DNA from: Massilia sp. Root133
GTDB lineage: Bacteria > Pseudomonadota > Gammaproteobacteria > Burkholderiales > Burkholderiaceae_D
Assembly: GCF_001426525.1 (NCBI RefSeq)
Contig: NZ_LMEW01000023.1
Coordinates: forward strand, 1 to 64,000
Direction of reading: 5' to 3'
DNA: 64,000 nucleotides
The notes under the pieces were generated by a model. That model was not told the DNA's origin. It made no database searches and saw only the letters and a list, made by a program, of their open reading frames with translations. Below are positions 52,598 through 61,923 of this stretch, in pieces; within the stretch, counting starts at the first letter, position 1; each line of letters begins with the position of its first letter. Made by a program: the position numbers and the translations under genes.

Positions 52598-53443
52598 TTA
52601 TCTCTTGCCGCTGTGCTCCCGATACTCGGGACAATCCACCTGCAACAGCGACCGGTCATCCAGGCACACGGCCGTCAGCTTGCCGCCCCACACGCAACCG
52701 CTGTCCAGCCCCACGAGATTCGGCCGCAGCACGAGCCCGAGCGCCGACCAGTGTCCGAACACGACGGTGACATCGAGCGTGCGGCGGTTGGGCAGGTCGA
52801 ACCAGGGCTGCAGGTCCGTGCCTTCCGGCCCCTTGTCGCTTTCCTTGTGATGGAAATCCATGCGGCCGTCCGGCCAGCACAGGCGCATGCGCGTGAGCGC
52901 GTTGACGATGCAGCGCAGGCGGGCGATGCCCGTGAGGCCGTCGTCCCAGCGGTCCGGCTCGTTGCCGTACATCTGGCCGAGGAAGTCGATCCAGTGGTCG
53001 CCGCGCAGCACAGCCTCCACTTCGGCCGCCAGCGCCATCGTCTGCGCGGCCGTCCACTGCGGCGCCACGCCGGCATGTACCAGCAGGTGGGCATCGACGA
53101 ACATCGCGAGCGGGCGGCGGCGCAGCCAGTCGATCAGTGCATCGCGATCGGGCGCGGCGAGGATCTCGTCCAGCGTATCGGACCGGCTCATTTTCTGGGC
53201 GCCGACGGCCACGGCCAGCAGGTGCAGGTCATGGTTGCCGAGCAGGGCGTCGACGCGGCCATCGCTCGCTTCCGCCAGCGCCTTCATGCGGCGCAGCGCG
53301 CCCAGCGAATCGGGGCCGCGGTTGATCAGGTCGCCGACGAACAGGATGCGCGTACCTGGTCCCGCCGTCGCGTCGATTCGTTCCAGCAGCAGGCCGGCTT
53401 CATGGGCGCACCCTTGCAGGTCGCCGATTACATAGGTTTTCAT
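52598..53443 (-). CDS. apaH: Symmetrical bis(5'-nucleosyl)-tetraphosphatase
   Basis: 281 aa from the ATG at 53443. Metallophosphatase motifs: GDLQGC (7-12), [10 protein letters not shown] near 36, [10 protein letters not shown] near 67 and HAGV near 115; [20 protein letters not shown] carries the last metal His. It hydrolyses Ap4A to ADP. The long open frame upstream (to 53860) is a shadow. Confidence 0.95.
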   Translation of the reverse strand: MKTYVIGDLQGCAHEAGLLLERIDATAGPGTRILFVGDLINRGPDSLGALRRMKALAEASDGRVDALLGNHDLHLLAVAVGAQKMSRSDTLDEILAAPDRDALIDWLRRRPLAMFVDAHLLVHAGVAPQWTAAQTMALAAEVEAVLRGDHWIDFLGQMYGNEPDRWDDGLTGIARLRCIVNALTRMRLCWPDGRMDFHHKESDKGPEGTDLQPWFDLPNRRTLDVTVVFGHWSALGLVLRPNLVGLDSGCVWGGKLTAVCLDDRSLLQVDCPEYREHSGKR

Positions 53444-53675
53444 TTCGCTCACATTCGATTTTGCAGGATCGATACTAATCGATTCTTCCGGGTTTCGTAC
53501 GGCGGCCCCAGCCGAGGGAATTGCTGATTGTAAATTGTCTTGCCCATCAGTCAAAGTTCCGGTATTTCGTAATTCCTCAATCGGACGGCAGTCTGCGCGC
53601 GTACACTGCCGAGGTCCGGTTTGCCGACGACTAATCCGGTACAATCCCGCACGGTTGCATTTAAAAAATAATAAA

Positions 53676-54770
53676 ATGTTTTCCTTCATCGTAAGTTTTG
53701 TCGTGTCCGCGCTACTGACGCTCCTCGTCGTCAAGCATTCGAAATTGCACGGACCCGCACTCGACAATAATTTCGACGGCGTACAGAAGGTCCATCTCCA
53801 TGCGGTGGCGCGGATTGGCGGATTGCCGATCTTCCTCGCGGTGGCCCTGACCGCCGGCATTTCCGTATGGCGGGTGCCCGGCCTCGGTTATTGGCTGGTC
53901 TCGCTGCTGGGATGTGGGGGGATCGCATTCGCCGGCGGTATCGTCGAAGACTATACGGGGAAGGTGCGTCCCTCGCGCCGCCTGATATTGACGATGGTCG
54001 CCGCGTTCCTCGGCTATCTCGTGCTGGACGCGAAAATCGCGCGGCTCGATATGCCTTTCGTGAGCTGGCACCTCGATTCGCTGTGGCTGATATTGCCGCT
54101 GACCGTACTGGCCGTTGCGGGCATTGCGAACGCGGTGAATATCATCGACGGGTTCAATGGCCTGGCCAGTGTCGTCACGATCTTCATGCTGTTGTCGCTC
54201 GCTTACGTGGGCTGGCAGGTGGGCGACATGTTCGTGCTGGTGTCCGCGCTGACGGTCGCGGGCGCAACGGCCGGTTTCCTCATCTGGAATTATCCCGTCG
54301 GCCTCATCTTCCTCGGCGACGGCGGCGCTTATTTCATCGGATTCATGCTGGGCGAACTGGCCCTGCTGCTCGTGATGCGCAATCCCCAGGTATCGACGTG
54401 GTATGCCGTCTTGCTGCTGATTTATCCGGCATTCGAAACCATATTTTCCGTTTACCGCCGAATGTTTGTACGTGGGAAATCCCCTACCATGCCAGATGGA
54501 ATCCACCTGCACAGCCTGATTTTCCGGCGTATCGTGCAATGGACCGTCGGTCGCAAAGAAGCCCGTGCACTGATGAAAAGGAATGCGCGTACTTCGCCAT
54601 ACTTGTGGCTGTTTTCCCTCACCGCCGTTATCCCCGCAACCGTGTTCTGGCGGAATACGGGAATTTTGATATTCTTCTGTCTGTTGTTCATTATCAGCTA
54701 CGTATGGTTGTACGCGCGTATCGTGAGATTCAAGTCGCCGCGCTGGCTGATTTGGCACAAAAAACACTAA
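53676..54770 (+). CDS. WecA/MraY-type polyprenyl-phosphate GlcNAc-1-phosphate transferase
   Basis: 364 aa, about ten helices. Acidic catalytic motifs [16 protein letters not shown] near 90, [15 protein letters not shown] near 165 and [14 protein letters not shown] near 210, with the family HxH-like loop [12 protein letters not shown] near 275. It transfers a sugar-1-phosphate from UDP-sugar to undecaprenyl phosphate, starting O-antigen or exopolysaccharide synthesis. The 5' region is AT-rich. Sugar specificity is not determined. Confidence 0.9.
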   Translation: MFSFIVSFVVSALLTLLVVKHSKLHGPALDNNFDGVQKVHLHAVARIGGLPIFLAVALTAGISVWRVPGLGYWLVSLLGCGGIAFAGGIVEDYTGKVRPSRRLILTMVAAFLGYLVLDAKIARLDMPFVSWHLDSLWLILPLTVLAVAGIANAVNIIDGFNGLASVVTIFMLLSLAYVGWQVGDMFVLVSALTVAGATAGFLIWNYPVGLIFLGDGGAYFIGFMLGELALLLVMRNPQVSTWYAVLLLIYPAFETIFSVYRRMFVRGKSPTMPDGIHLHSLIFRRIVQWTVGRKEARALMKRNARTSPYLWLFSLTAVIPATVFWRNTGILIFFCLLFIISYVWLYARIVRFKSPRWLIWHKKH

Positions 54771-54791
54771 AGAAATTTCAGTTGTAGTATA

Positions 54792-54820
54792 TTGCGAGCA
54801 TTGGTGATTATTCGATAAAA
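54792..54820 (+). promoter_or_regulatory. Promoter of the hns-like gene
   Basis: TTGCGA (54792-54797) and ATAAAA (54815-54820) are spaced 17 bp, 37 bp before the hns start. AAGGA precedes the start codon. Confidence 0.6.
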
Positions 54821-54856
54821 TCCCTTACACCTAGACTCTACATATAAGGAATCAAG

Positions 54857-55183
54857 ATGGATCTGTCTAATTTGTCCTTGGGCGATTTGCGCAACCTGCA
54901 AGAGCAGATCAAGCAGGAAATGAAGAAACGCGAGGTGCAGGAAGTGCAAAAGGCGCGTGAACAGATCATGGCCATCGCACAGAGCGTCGGCGTACCTTTG
55001 AAAGACCTGATCAGCGCCAGCGGCCGTGGCGGCAAATCGGCGGGTGCGAATGCCGGTTCCGTCGCCGTCCGTTATCGCAATCCGGACAATGCCTCGCAAC
55101 AGTGGACCGGTCGCGGCCGCCAGCCGAAATGGGTCAAGGAATGGGTCGAAGGCGGTAAATCGATGGACAAACTGCGCGTCTGA
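54857..55183 (+). CDS. hns: H-NS family nucleoid protein
   Basis: 108 aa. The N-terminal half is a charged coiled coil (LRNLQEQIKQEMKKREVQEV) for oligomerisation; the C-terminal half has the DNA-binding motif YRNPDNASQQWTGRGRQPKW. It silences AT-rich DNA, so the AT-rich T6SS cargo island here would be a natural target. Monocistronic, with its own promoter; a modest 6-bp-stem hairpin lies at 55207-55223. Confidence 0.93.
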   Translation: MDLSNLSLGDLRNLQEQIKQEMKKREVQEVQKAREQIMAIAQSVGVPLKDLISASGRGGKSAGANAGSVAVRYRNPDNASQQWTGRGRQPKWVKEWVEGGKSMDKLRV

Positions 55184-55381
55184 TTCCGTTTCATATCGTT
55201 CCGAGTGCGCACGTTCTGTGCGCCTCATCGCGCTTATTTGCGCATCCAGTACACCGGTAATCCGGCCCCGGCGGCCCTGCTTGCCGTTACAATATCCCTT
55301 TTTTCCAATCCCGACCCAACCGGCGTTCGTAATGCCCGTGCGCGTGCATTCCGGTGCCTCGTCCAGCAAGGTAGATAATCC

Positions 55382-56764
55382 ATGGTTTCTCTCTCGAAAA
55401 CGATCTTCAAGGCTTATGACATCCGCGGCGTCATCGGCAGCACGCTCGATGCGGGGATCGCACGCCGCATCGGCCAGGCGTTCGGCGCCGCCGCGCTGGC
55501 CAAGGGAGAACGCACCGTGATCATCGGCCGCGACGGCCGCCTGTCCGGCCCGGAGCTCGCCAGGGCGCTGGCCGAAGGCCTGCAGGCCGCGGGCGTGGAT
55601 GTTGTCGACCTGGGCATGGTCGCTACGCCGATGGTGTATTTCGCCACCAACGTGCTGGGTGCGCGTTCGGGCATCATGGTCACCGGCAGCCACAACCCGC
55701 CGGACTACAACGGCTTCAAGATGGTGCTGGCCGGCGAGGCGATCTATGGCGATGCGATCCAGGGCCTGTACCAGGCCATCGAACGCGACGACTTCCAGCC
55801 GGCCGCCCGGCAAGGTGGTTACTCGACGCACGACATCAAGGCCGCCTACGTCGAACGCATCGTCGGCGACGTCAGGATCGCGCGTCCGATCAAGATCGCA
55901 GTCGACTGCGGCAACGGCGTGGCCGGCATGGTCGCGGGCGATCTGTTCCGCGCGATGGGCTGCGACGTGATCGAACTGTTCTGCGACGTGGACGGCCACT
56001 TCCCGAACCACCACCCGGATCCGGCGCACCCGGAAAACCTGCAGGACCTGATCGAATGCCTGAAGACGACGGACGCCGAAATCGGCCTCGCGTTCGACGG
56101 CGACGGCGACCGCCTGGGCGTCGTCACGAAAGATGGCCAGATCATCTTCCCGGACCGCCAGATGATGCTGTTCTCGAAGGACGTCCTGTCGCGCAATCCG
56201 GGCGCCGAAATCCTGTACGACGTGAAGTGCACGCGCCACCTGGGGCCGTGGATCGAGCAGCATGGCGGCCGTCCGCTGATGTGGAAGACGGGGCACTCGC
56301 TCGTCAAGGCCAAGCTGAAGGAAACCGGTGCGCCGCTGGGCGGCGAGATGAGCGGCCATATCTTCTGGAAGGACCGCTGGTTCGGCTTCGACGACGGCCT
56401 GTACACGGGCGCACGCCTGCTCGAGATCCTCACGCGCGAAACCGACCCGTCGGCACTGCTGAATGCCCTGCCGATCGCGTCCAGCACGCCCGAGCTGCAC
56501 CTGCACCTGCAGGAAGGCGAGAACTTCGCGCTGATCGACAAGCTGCGTGCCGACGCGGAATTCCCGGGCGCGGATCGCATTGTCGACATCGACGGCCTGC
56601 GCGTGGAATACCCGGACGGCTTCGGCCTGGCGCGCGGCTCGAACACGACGCCCGTCGTCGTGCTGCGTTTCGAGGGCGAGAATCCGGCAGCGCTGGACCG
56701 CATCCAGAAGGAATTTGCGCGCGTGATCCTCGCCGCCAAGCCTGACGCCAAGCTGCCGTTCTGA
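55382..56764 (+). CDS. Phosphomannomutase/phosphoglucomutase (AlgC/ManB type)
   Basis: 460 aa, four-domain alpha-D-phosphohexomutase. Phosphoserine Ser103 in TGSHNPPDYNG, metal loop FDGDGDRLG near 240, sugar loop GGEMSGHIFW near 320 and phosphate-binding RGSNTTPVVVLRFEGE near 420. It interconverts hexose 1- and 6-phosphates for LPS and exopolysaccharide sugars. The waaC start overlaps its stop by 1 base. Confidence 0.94.
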   Translation: MVSLSKTIFKAYDIRGVIGSTLDAGIARRIGQAFGAAALAKGERTVIIGRDGRLSGPELARALAEGLQAAGVDVVDLGMVATPMVYFATNVLGARSGIMVTGSHNPPDYNGFKMVLAGEAIYGDAIQGLYQAIERDDFQPAARQGGYSTHDIKAAYVERIVGDVRIARPIKIAVDCGNGVAGMVAGDLFRAMGCDVIELFCDVDGHFPNHHPDPAHPENLQDLIECLKTTDAEIGLAFDGDGDRLGVVTKDGQIIFPDRQMMLFSKDVLSRNPGAEILYDVKCTRHLGPWIEQHGGRPLMWKTGHSLVKAKLKETGAPLGGEMSGHIFWKDRWFGFDDGLYTGARLLEILTRETDPSALLNALPIASSTPELHLHLQEGENFALIDKLRADAEFPGADRIVDIDGLRVEYPDGFGLARGSNTTPVVVLRFEGENPAALDRIQKEFARVILAAKPDAKLPF

Positions 56765-57735
56765 TGAAGATCCTGCTGGTGCGGGTGTCGTCGCTGGGCG
56801 ACGTCCTGCACAATCTCCCGATCGTGGCCGACATCCGGCGCCACTTTCCGGATGCCCAGGTCGACTGGGTGGTGGAAGAGGGCTACGTCAGCCTCGTGAA
56901 GCTCAACCCGCACGTGCGCAAGGTGATCCCGTTCGCGCTGCGGCGCTGGCGCAAGGGGCTCGGCCAGGCGGCCGTGCGCGCGGAGCTGCGCGGCTTTTTC
57001 CGCGACCTGCGCGCCGAGCAGTACGACTACGTGTTCGACACGCAGGGCCTGATCAAGACGGGCATCGTGATGGCCTGCGCCCGCGGCGGCCAGAAGATCG
57101 GTCTGGCCAACGGCACCGAGGATTCGGGCTATGAAGGCGTCTCGCGCATCTTCCACAGCCGCAGCATCCCCGTCGAGCCGCGTACGCATGCGGTGGCGCG
57201 CGGACGCCAGGTCGTGGCCGCGGCGCTCGGCTATGCCGTCGACACGCCGCCCGATTTCGGCCTGCCGGCACCCGAAAACAGCGCACGTCCCGCGTGGATG
57301 CCGCCGGATGATTACGCCGTGTTCTTCCACGGGACCGCGCGCGACGCGAAAAAATGGCCGACGGCGCACTGGATCGCGCTCGGCCAGGCGCTCGCGCCCA
57401 TGACGATCCTGCTGCCGTGGGGTTCGCCGCGCGAGAAAGAGGAGGCCGAGCGCCTGGCGGCCGGGCTGCCGAACGCGCGCGTGCTGCCGAAACTGTCGAT
57501 GATGGATGCGGTGGAACTGGCGCGCCACGCGACGCTCGCAGTGGGCGTCGACACGGGCCTCACGCACATCGCCGCCGCCTTCGTGCGGCCGACGGTCGAG
57601 ATCTATGCCGATTCGCCGCGCTGGAAGACCGAGGGCAACTGGTCGCCGCGCATCGTGAATCTCGGCGACACGGGTGCGCCGCCCTCGGTCGACGAGGTCG
57701 TGGCGGCCGCGCGGCGCCTGCTGGAGAGCCGCTGA
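56764..57735 (+). CDS. waaC: Lipopolysaccharide heptosyltransferase I
   Basis: 323 aa, GT9 family. It opens MKILLVRVSSLGDVLHNLPI and has GVDTGLTHIAAAFVRPTV near residue 265, the ADP-heptose binding block. It adds the first heptose to Kdo of the LPS inner core. Overlaps both neighbours; waaC-waaA next to gmhB fits a core-LPS set. Confidence 0.93.
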   Translation: MKILLVRVSSLGDVLHNLPIVADIRRHFPDAQVDWVVEEGYVSLVKLNPHVRKVIPFALRRWRKGLGQAAVRAELRGFFRDLRAEQYDYVFDTQGLIKTGIVMACARGGQKIGLANGTEDSGYEGVSRIFHSRSIPVEPRTHAVARGRQVVAAALGYAVDTPPDFGLPAPENSARPAWMPPDDYAVFFHGTARDAKKWPTAHWIALGQALAPMTILLPWGSPREKEEAERLAAGLPNARVLPKLSMMDAVELARHATLAVGVDTGLTHIAAAFVRPTVEIYADSPRWKTEGNWSPRIVNLGDTGAPPSVDEVVAAARRLLESR

Positions 57736-58997
57736 TGCGCGTGCTGTATTCGCTGATGTGGTGGCTGGCGCTGCCGCTCGTGCTGGGTCGCCTGTGGTGG
57801 CGTGGGCGCCGCGAGCCCGGCTACCGCACGCATCTGGGCGAGCGCCTGGGGTTCTACGGACGCCGGCTCGACAAGTGTCCGACCATCATGGTGCACGCCG
57901 TCTCCGTCGGCGAGACGCGCGCGGCGGAACCGCTGATCGAAGCCCTGCTGGCCGCGCGCCCCGATGCGCGCATCCTGCTCACGCACATGACCCCGACCGG
58001 CCGCGCCACCGGCAAGGCGCTGTTCGGCAAGCACGGCGACCGCGTGATCCAGTCGTTCCTGCCGTACGACACCGGCTTCATGGTCGGCCGCTTCCTGCGC
58101 CATTTCGAACCCGCGGTCTGCATCCTGATGGAGACGGAAGTGTGGCCGAACCTGATCCATGGCTGCGCGCGACACGGCGTGCCGGTGGCGCTCGTGAACG
58201 CACGCCTGTCCGAAAAATCGCTGCGCCGCGGCCGCAAGATCGGCGCGCTGATGACGGATGCCGCGCGCGCGATCACGCTGGTGGCCGCGCAGACGGATGC
58301 GGACGCCGAGCGCATCGCCTCGCTGGGCGCCGCGAAGGTCGCTGTCACGGGCAGCATCAAGTTCGACGTCGTGCCGCCGCAGGCCGCGCTGGACACGGGC
58401 GCCATGCTGCGCGCGCGCTTCGCGGACCGCCCCGTGCTGCTGTGCGCGTCCACCCGCGAAGGCGAAGAGGCGCTGATCCTCGACGCGTACAAGGCCCTGG
58501 ACCAACGTCCGGCGAACATGCTGCTCGTGCTTGTGCCCCGTCATCCGCAGCGCTTCGATGAGGTGGCGCGCATGGTCGAGGAACGCGGCTTGAGCCTCGC
58601 ACATCGATCAAAACTGCCGGAACACGTGGACACCGACGTGCTGCTGGGCGATTCGATGGGCGAGATGTTCGCCTATTACGCCGCATGCGACTGCGCCTTC
58701 ATCGGCGGCAGCCTGCTCCCGCTGGGCGGCCAGAACCTGATCGAAGCGTGCGCGCTGGGACGTCCGGTGCTGGTGGGCGAACACACTTTCAACTTCCTGC
58801 AGGCGACCGAGGAAGCCGTCGCCGCGGGCGCCGCGCTGCGCGTGTCCGATGCGCCGGCGCTGTTGCGCGCAGCCGCCGGCCTGCTCGATGACGACGGCCG
58901 CCGCGCCGCCATGGGCGCCCACGCACAGGCCTTCGCGGCCCGCCATCGCGGCGCGACAGTGCGCACTGTTGAACTCTTGCAACAAATTATCGCTTAG
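57735..58997 (+). CDS. waaA: 3-deoxy-D-manno-octulosonic acid (Kdo) transferase
   Basis: 420 aa from the ATG overlapping the waaC stop; a longer frame upstream is a shadow. N-terminal membrane helix (residues 4-22), then VHAVSVGETRAAEPLIEAL near 52, METEVWPNLI near 133 with the catalytic Glu region, and GGSLLPLGGQNLIEACALGR near 325. It transfers Kdo to lipid A precursor. Confidence 0.95.
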   Translation: MRVLYSLMWWLALPLVLGRLWWRGRREPGYRTHLGERLGFYGRRLDKCPTIMVHAVSVGETRAAEPLIEALLAARPDARILLTHMTPTGRATGKALFGKHGDRVIQSFLPYDTGFMVGRFLRHFEPAVCILMETEVWPNLIHGCARHGVPVALVNARLSEKSLRRGRKIGALMTDAARAITLVAAQTDADAERIASLGAAKVAVTGSIKFDVVPPQAALDTGAMLRARFADRPVLLCASTREGEEALILDAYKALDQRPANMLLVLVPRHPQRFDEVARMVEERGLSLAHRSKLPEHVDTDVLLGDSMGEMFAYYAACDCAFIGGSLLPLGGQNLIEACALGRPVLVGEHTFNFLQATEEAVAAGAALRVSDAPALLRAAAGLLDDDGRRAAMGAHAQAFAARHRGATVRTVELLQQIIA

Positions 58998-59043
58998 CTT
59001 TTGCTACCATTCTCTTTAGATTAGAAAACGAAAGGGGATGCAC

Positions 59044-59598
59044 ATGTTGTGGTCAAATCGCTCGCGAGCGGCCGGCCACTCGGATGGCGGGGCCGCGTTG
59101 CTGGACCAGCCTGACGCCGCGGATCTCGGTGCCGACGCGATGCCGGCGGCCACGATTCCGGTCGTGCATCCGCCGGCGGAACGTTACAGTCTTCATTTCT
59201 GGGTGCGCTACTCGTTCGCCGAGTACGTGCGTTTCATGTGGGAGCATGGCGGTTACCTGATCCGCCGGCGCCATATCCGCTGGCCGATGGGCGTCTACCT
59301 GCGCCTGAAAAGCACGCTGTCGGCGGCCACGCACTTCGTGCTGCTGCAGCGCGGGAAGCGCACCTACGAATTCCAGATCGACCAGCACGGCATCGTGCGC
59401 ACCAGCGACACGGGCGTGAGCCTGATCGACTGGAGCGACGTGGAGCGCATCCGCACGTATTCGAGCGGCTTCATGATGGTCTTGAAGCGGGGCACCCTGC
59501 CCATTCCGTTCCGGTGCCTGAACAAGGACGAAGTCAGCGCGATGCGCGGGATCGTCGAGGCGCGTGCGGCGGGCGAACTGCAGTTCCGCGCCTCGTAA
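59044..59598 (+). CDS. YcxB-like domain protein
   Basis: 184 aa from the ATG at 59044, chosen because AAAGGG lies six bases upstream; the ATG at 59038 is too close to it. No strong membrane helix except a weak one near residue 50-65 and 90-105. The C-terminal YEFQIDQHGIVRTSDTGVSL and GTLPIPFRCLN match the YcxB/YcxB-C type of domain. Role unknown. It stands between waaA and the convergent metallopeptidase gene. Confidence 0.72.
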   Translation: MLWSNRSRAAGHSDGGAALLDQPDAADLGADAMPAATIPVVHPPAERYSLHFWVRYSFAEYVRFMWEHGGYLIRRRHIRWPMGVYLRLKSTLSAATHFVLLQRGKRTYEFQIDQHGIVRTSDTGVSLIDWSDVERIRTYSSGFMMVLKRGTLPIPFRCLNKDEVSAMRGIVEARAAGELQFRAS

Positions 59599-59613
59599 CG
59601 ACCAGGTCGGTGG

Positions 59614-60537
59614 TCATTCGTCCGGGAACAGCACCGGCATCTCCACCGACCGCTTCTTGAGCGCCGCCTTGGCGCCATCGTAATCCGGGAACACCTCGCC
59701 CACGACGGCCCAGAAGGCCGGGCTGTGGTTCATCTCGCGCAGGTGCGCCAGTTCGTGCACGACCACGTAGTCCAGCAGCGCGAGCGGATAGTGCACCAGC
59801 TTCCAGTTCAACCGGATGTTCCCGGCCACGGTGCACGAGCCCCAGCGCGTGCCGGCCGACGAGATCGCGAACGCGTTGTACGTCACGCCCACGCGCGGCG
59901 CGTACAGGTCCAGGCGTTCGCCGAAGATCCGTTTCGCCTCGTCCTGGAACCACAGCTTCACGCGCTCGCGGACCTGCCACGTCGCCAGGCCCGGCGTCAC
60001 GCCGAGGTGCAGGGTGCGCGTATCGGCATCGTAGACGCAGCGGCTGCGCGTGGCCGGCTCCAGGCGCAATGTGATGTCGGCGCCGAGGTAGGGCAGTTGC
60101 GCGCCGTCGACCCATTCCAGGGGCGGACGTTCGGCGCGCTGCGCGCGGCGTTCGCCCCGCTCGAACAGCTTGGTGAGGATCCAGCGCTGCTTGGCGCGGA
60201 TGGCGCGCTCGATGTCGTCCAGCGGCGCGCGGTTCGGCGACGTCACGAACAGGCCATCGTCGCAGACCATGAAGCCGTGCGAGCGGCGCGCGGAGCGGCG
60301 CAGCACGTAATGCACGGTGTGCGATCCGAGCTGGATCTTGCGCAGCGGCGGGTCGTTCGGACCGACGGGTGGGATGGGCAGGACGCGGGTCGGCACCGGC
60401 GGTGCCTTGAACAGCGGGGCCGGCGCCACGGGTCTGGCCGCCGGCGTGGGCGCAGGTGTGGGCGAGGGCTTGAGCGCCGCGACGAGTTCCTGGGCAAACA
60501 GCTCCAGCTGGTTCGCGTCGATCTTGGGGGAGGTCAT
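59614..60537 (-). CDS. YgjP-like (DUF45) zinc metallopeptidase-domain protein
   Basis: 307 aa from the ATG at 60537. A Pro/Ala-rich N-terminus (residues 20-65) precedes the domain. The zinc site is HELAHLREMNHSPAFW near 260 (HExxH plus a third His). RSARRSHGFMVCDDGLFVTS and TRWGSCTVAGNIRLNWKLVH are typical of the family. Cytoplasmic; substrate unknown. Convergent with the YcxB-like gene. Confidence 0.9.
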   Translation of the reverse strand: MTSPKIDANQLELFAQELVAALKPSPTPAPTPAARPVAPAPLFKAPPVPTRVLPIPPVGPNDPPLRKIQLGSHTVHYVLRRSARRSHGFMVCDDGLFVTSPNRAPLDDIERAIRAKQRWILTKLFERGERRAQRAERPPLEWVDGAQLPYLGADITLRLEPATRSRCVYDADTRTLHLGVTPGLATWQVRERVKLWFQDEAKRIFGERLDLYAPRVGVTYNAFAISSAGTRWGSCTVAGNIRLNWKLVHYPLALLDYVVVHELAHLREMNHSPAFWAVVGEVFPDYDGAKAALKKRSVEMPVLFPDE

Positions 60538-60581
60538 GGTGGGCGGCTTCGATGATGCTGGGTTCTGCGCGCCCAATTCGT

Positions 60582-61364
60582 TCAAGTACCTGAATAGGCG
60601 TGGGGCGAAATGACGCGCATTTCCGATTCTATCCAATTTTCGACCTCTTGCATCAGACTGTCGGCAGTGTGGTTTTCCGGCGATATCGGCTTGCCGATCG
60701 AGACGGTGATGAGGCCCGGCCGCTTGATGAACGAGTTCTTGGGCCAGCACTCACCTGAATTATGCGCGATCGGCACGACCATCGCACGAGTTTCTATCGC
60801 GAGGCGCGTACCGCCGCTTTTGTACTGTCCTTTCTGGCCCACGGGGATGCGCGTCCCCTCGGGGAACATGATGATCGACTGGCCGTCCGCGAGGCGCGCC
60901 TTGCCGATCTTGACGACGTGGGCAAAGGCGCGCTTGCCCTTGCTGCGGTCGATCGGGATCATGCGCAGCAGCGCCATGCCCCAGCCGAAGAAGGGGATGT
61001 AGAGGATCTCCTTCTTGAAGACGTAGACGAGCGGCCGCTTCATGTTGGGCAGCATGAAGATGGTCTCCCATGCCGACTGGTGCTTCGACAGCAGGATCGC
61101 GGGTTGCGCCGGCAGGTTTTCGTAGCCTTTCACCTGGTAGCGGATGCCGCATATGACGCGCGCGCACCAGATGATGAAGACGTTCCAGCGCGAGGTGACC
61201 CAGAAACGCTTGTTGTACGGGAGCGGCGCCGCGAGGAAGCAGACGCACGCCCACACGACGGTGGCGACGAGCATGACGATCGCGAACAACAGGGAACGCA
61301 GGAACAGGGCGGCGGTACGCAAAGGCGTGGTCTCCAGGTCTGGGGTGGCGGTGGTAACGATCAT
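60582..61364 (-). CDS. plsC: 1-acyl-sn-glycerol-3-phosphate acyltransferase
   Basis: 260 aa from the ATG at 61364, overlapping the gmhB stop by ATGA. Membrane helix at about 20-45, acyltransferase motif SKHQSAWETIF (His95, Glu100 in place of the more common Asp), IMFPEGTRIPVGQKGQYKSG near 168. It makes phosphatidate. A different enzyme from the TTG-start paralogue at 51752. Confidence 0.92.
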   Translation of the reverse strand: MIVTTATPDLETTPLRTAALFLRSLLFAIVMLVATVVWACVCFLAAPLPYNKRFWVTSRWNVFIIWCARVICGIRYQVKGYENLPAQPAILLSKHQSAWETIFMLPNMKRPLVYVFKKEILYIPFFGWGMALLRMIPIDRSKGKRAFAHVVKIGKARLADGQSIIMFPEGTRIPVGQKGQYKSGGTRLAIETRAMVVPIAHNSGECWPKNSFIKRPGLITVSIGKPISPENHTADSLMQEVENWIESEMRVISPHAYSGT

Positions 61365-61918
61365 GCGTTGGCAGGCGCGGACGTGGTCTTGAGGAAGGCG
61401 TCGACCATGGCGGCGAGGTCGGGGAAGACCTGCGTGCCGGGCGGCAGGCCGCCCGTCTCCAGCGTCTTCTCGCCCTTGCCGGTCAGGACCAGGTAGGGCA
61501 CGCAGCCGCTGATGAAGCCGGCCTGCAGGTCGCGCAGCGAATCGCCGACGGTCGGCACGCCCTTCAGGCTGAGTTTGAAGCGCTTGCTGATCTCCTCGAA
61601 CATCCCGTTCTTCGGCTTGCGGCAGTCGCAGTTGTCGATGGCCGCGTGCGGACAGAAGAAGATGGCGTCGATGTCCGCGCCCACCAGCTGGGCGCTCGCA
61701 TGCATCTTCTGGTGGATCGCGTTCAGGGTCGCGATGTCGAACAGTTCGCGCGCGATGCCCGACTGGTTCGACGCGATGACGACGCGGTAGCCGGCCTGGT
61801 TCAGGCGCGCGATCGCTTCGAGCGACCCCGGGATCGGCATCCACTCGGCGGGCGACTTGATGAACTCGGGGGAGTCATGGTTGATGACCCCGTCCCGGTC
61901 GAGGATGATCAGCTTCAT
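61361..61918 (-). CDS. gmhB: D-glycero-beta-D-manno-heptose 1,7-bisphosphate 7-phosphatase
   Basis: 185 aa, HAD superfamily. Nucleophile Asp7 and general acid Asp9 in ILDRDGVINHDSPEF, a zinc-binding CPHAAIDNCDCRKPKNGM loop near 100, and VGDSLRDLQAG near 135. It dephosphorylates a precursor of ADP-heptose, the donor for WaaC. It follows glyS by 5 bp. Confidence 0.94.
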   Translation of the reverse strand: MKLIILDRDGVINHDSPEFIKSPAEWMPIPGSLEAIARLNQAGYRVVIASNQSGIARELFDIATLNAIHQKMHASAQLVGADIDAIFFCPHAAIDNCDCRKPKNGMFEEISKRFKLSLKGVPTVGDSLRDLQAGFISGCVPYLVLTGKGEKTLETGGLPPGTQVFPDLAAMVDAFLKTTSAPANA

Positions 61919-61923
61919 TGCAC

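Noticed and set aside
53444-53860. N-terminal extension of apaH
   Set aside because: The family starts with [12 protein letters not shown]-like sequence at 53443; the upstream frame overlaps the divergent promoter region.
55207-55223. GCGCAC-GTTCT-GTGCGC hairpin after the hns-like gene
   Set aside because: Short stem and no T-run; not supported as a terminator.
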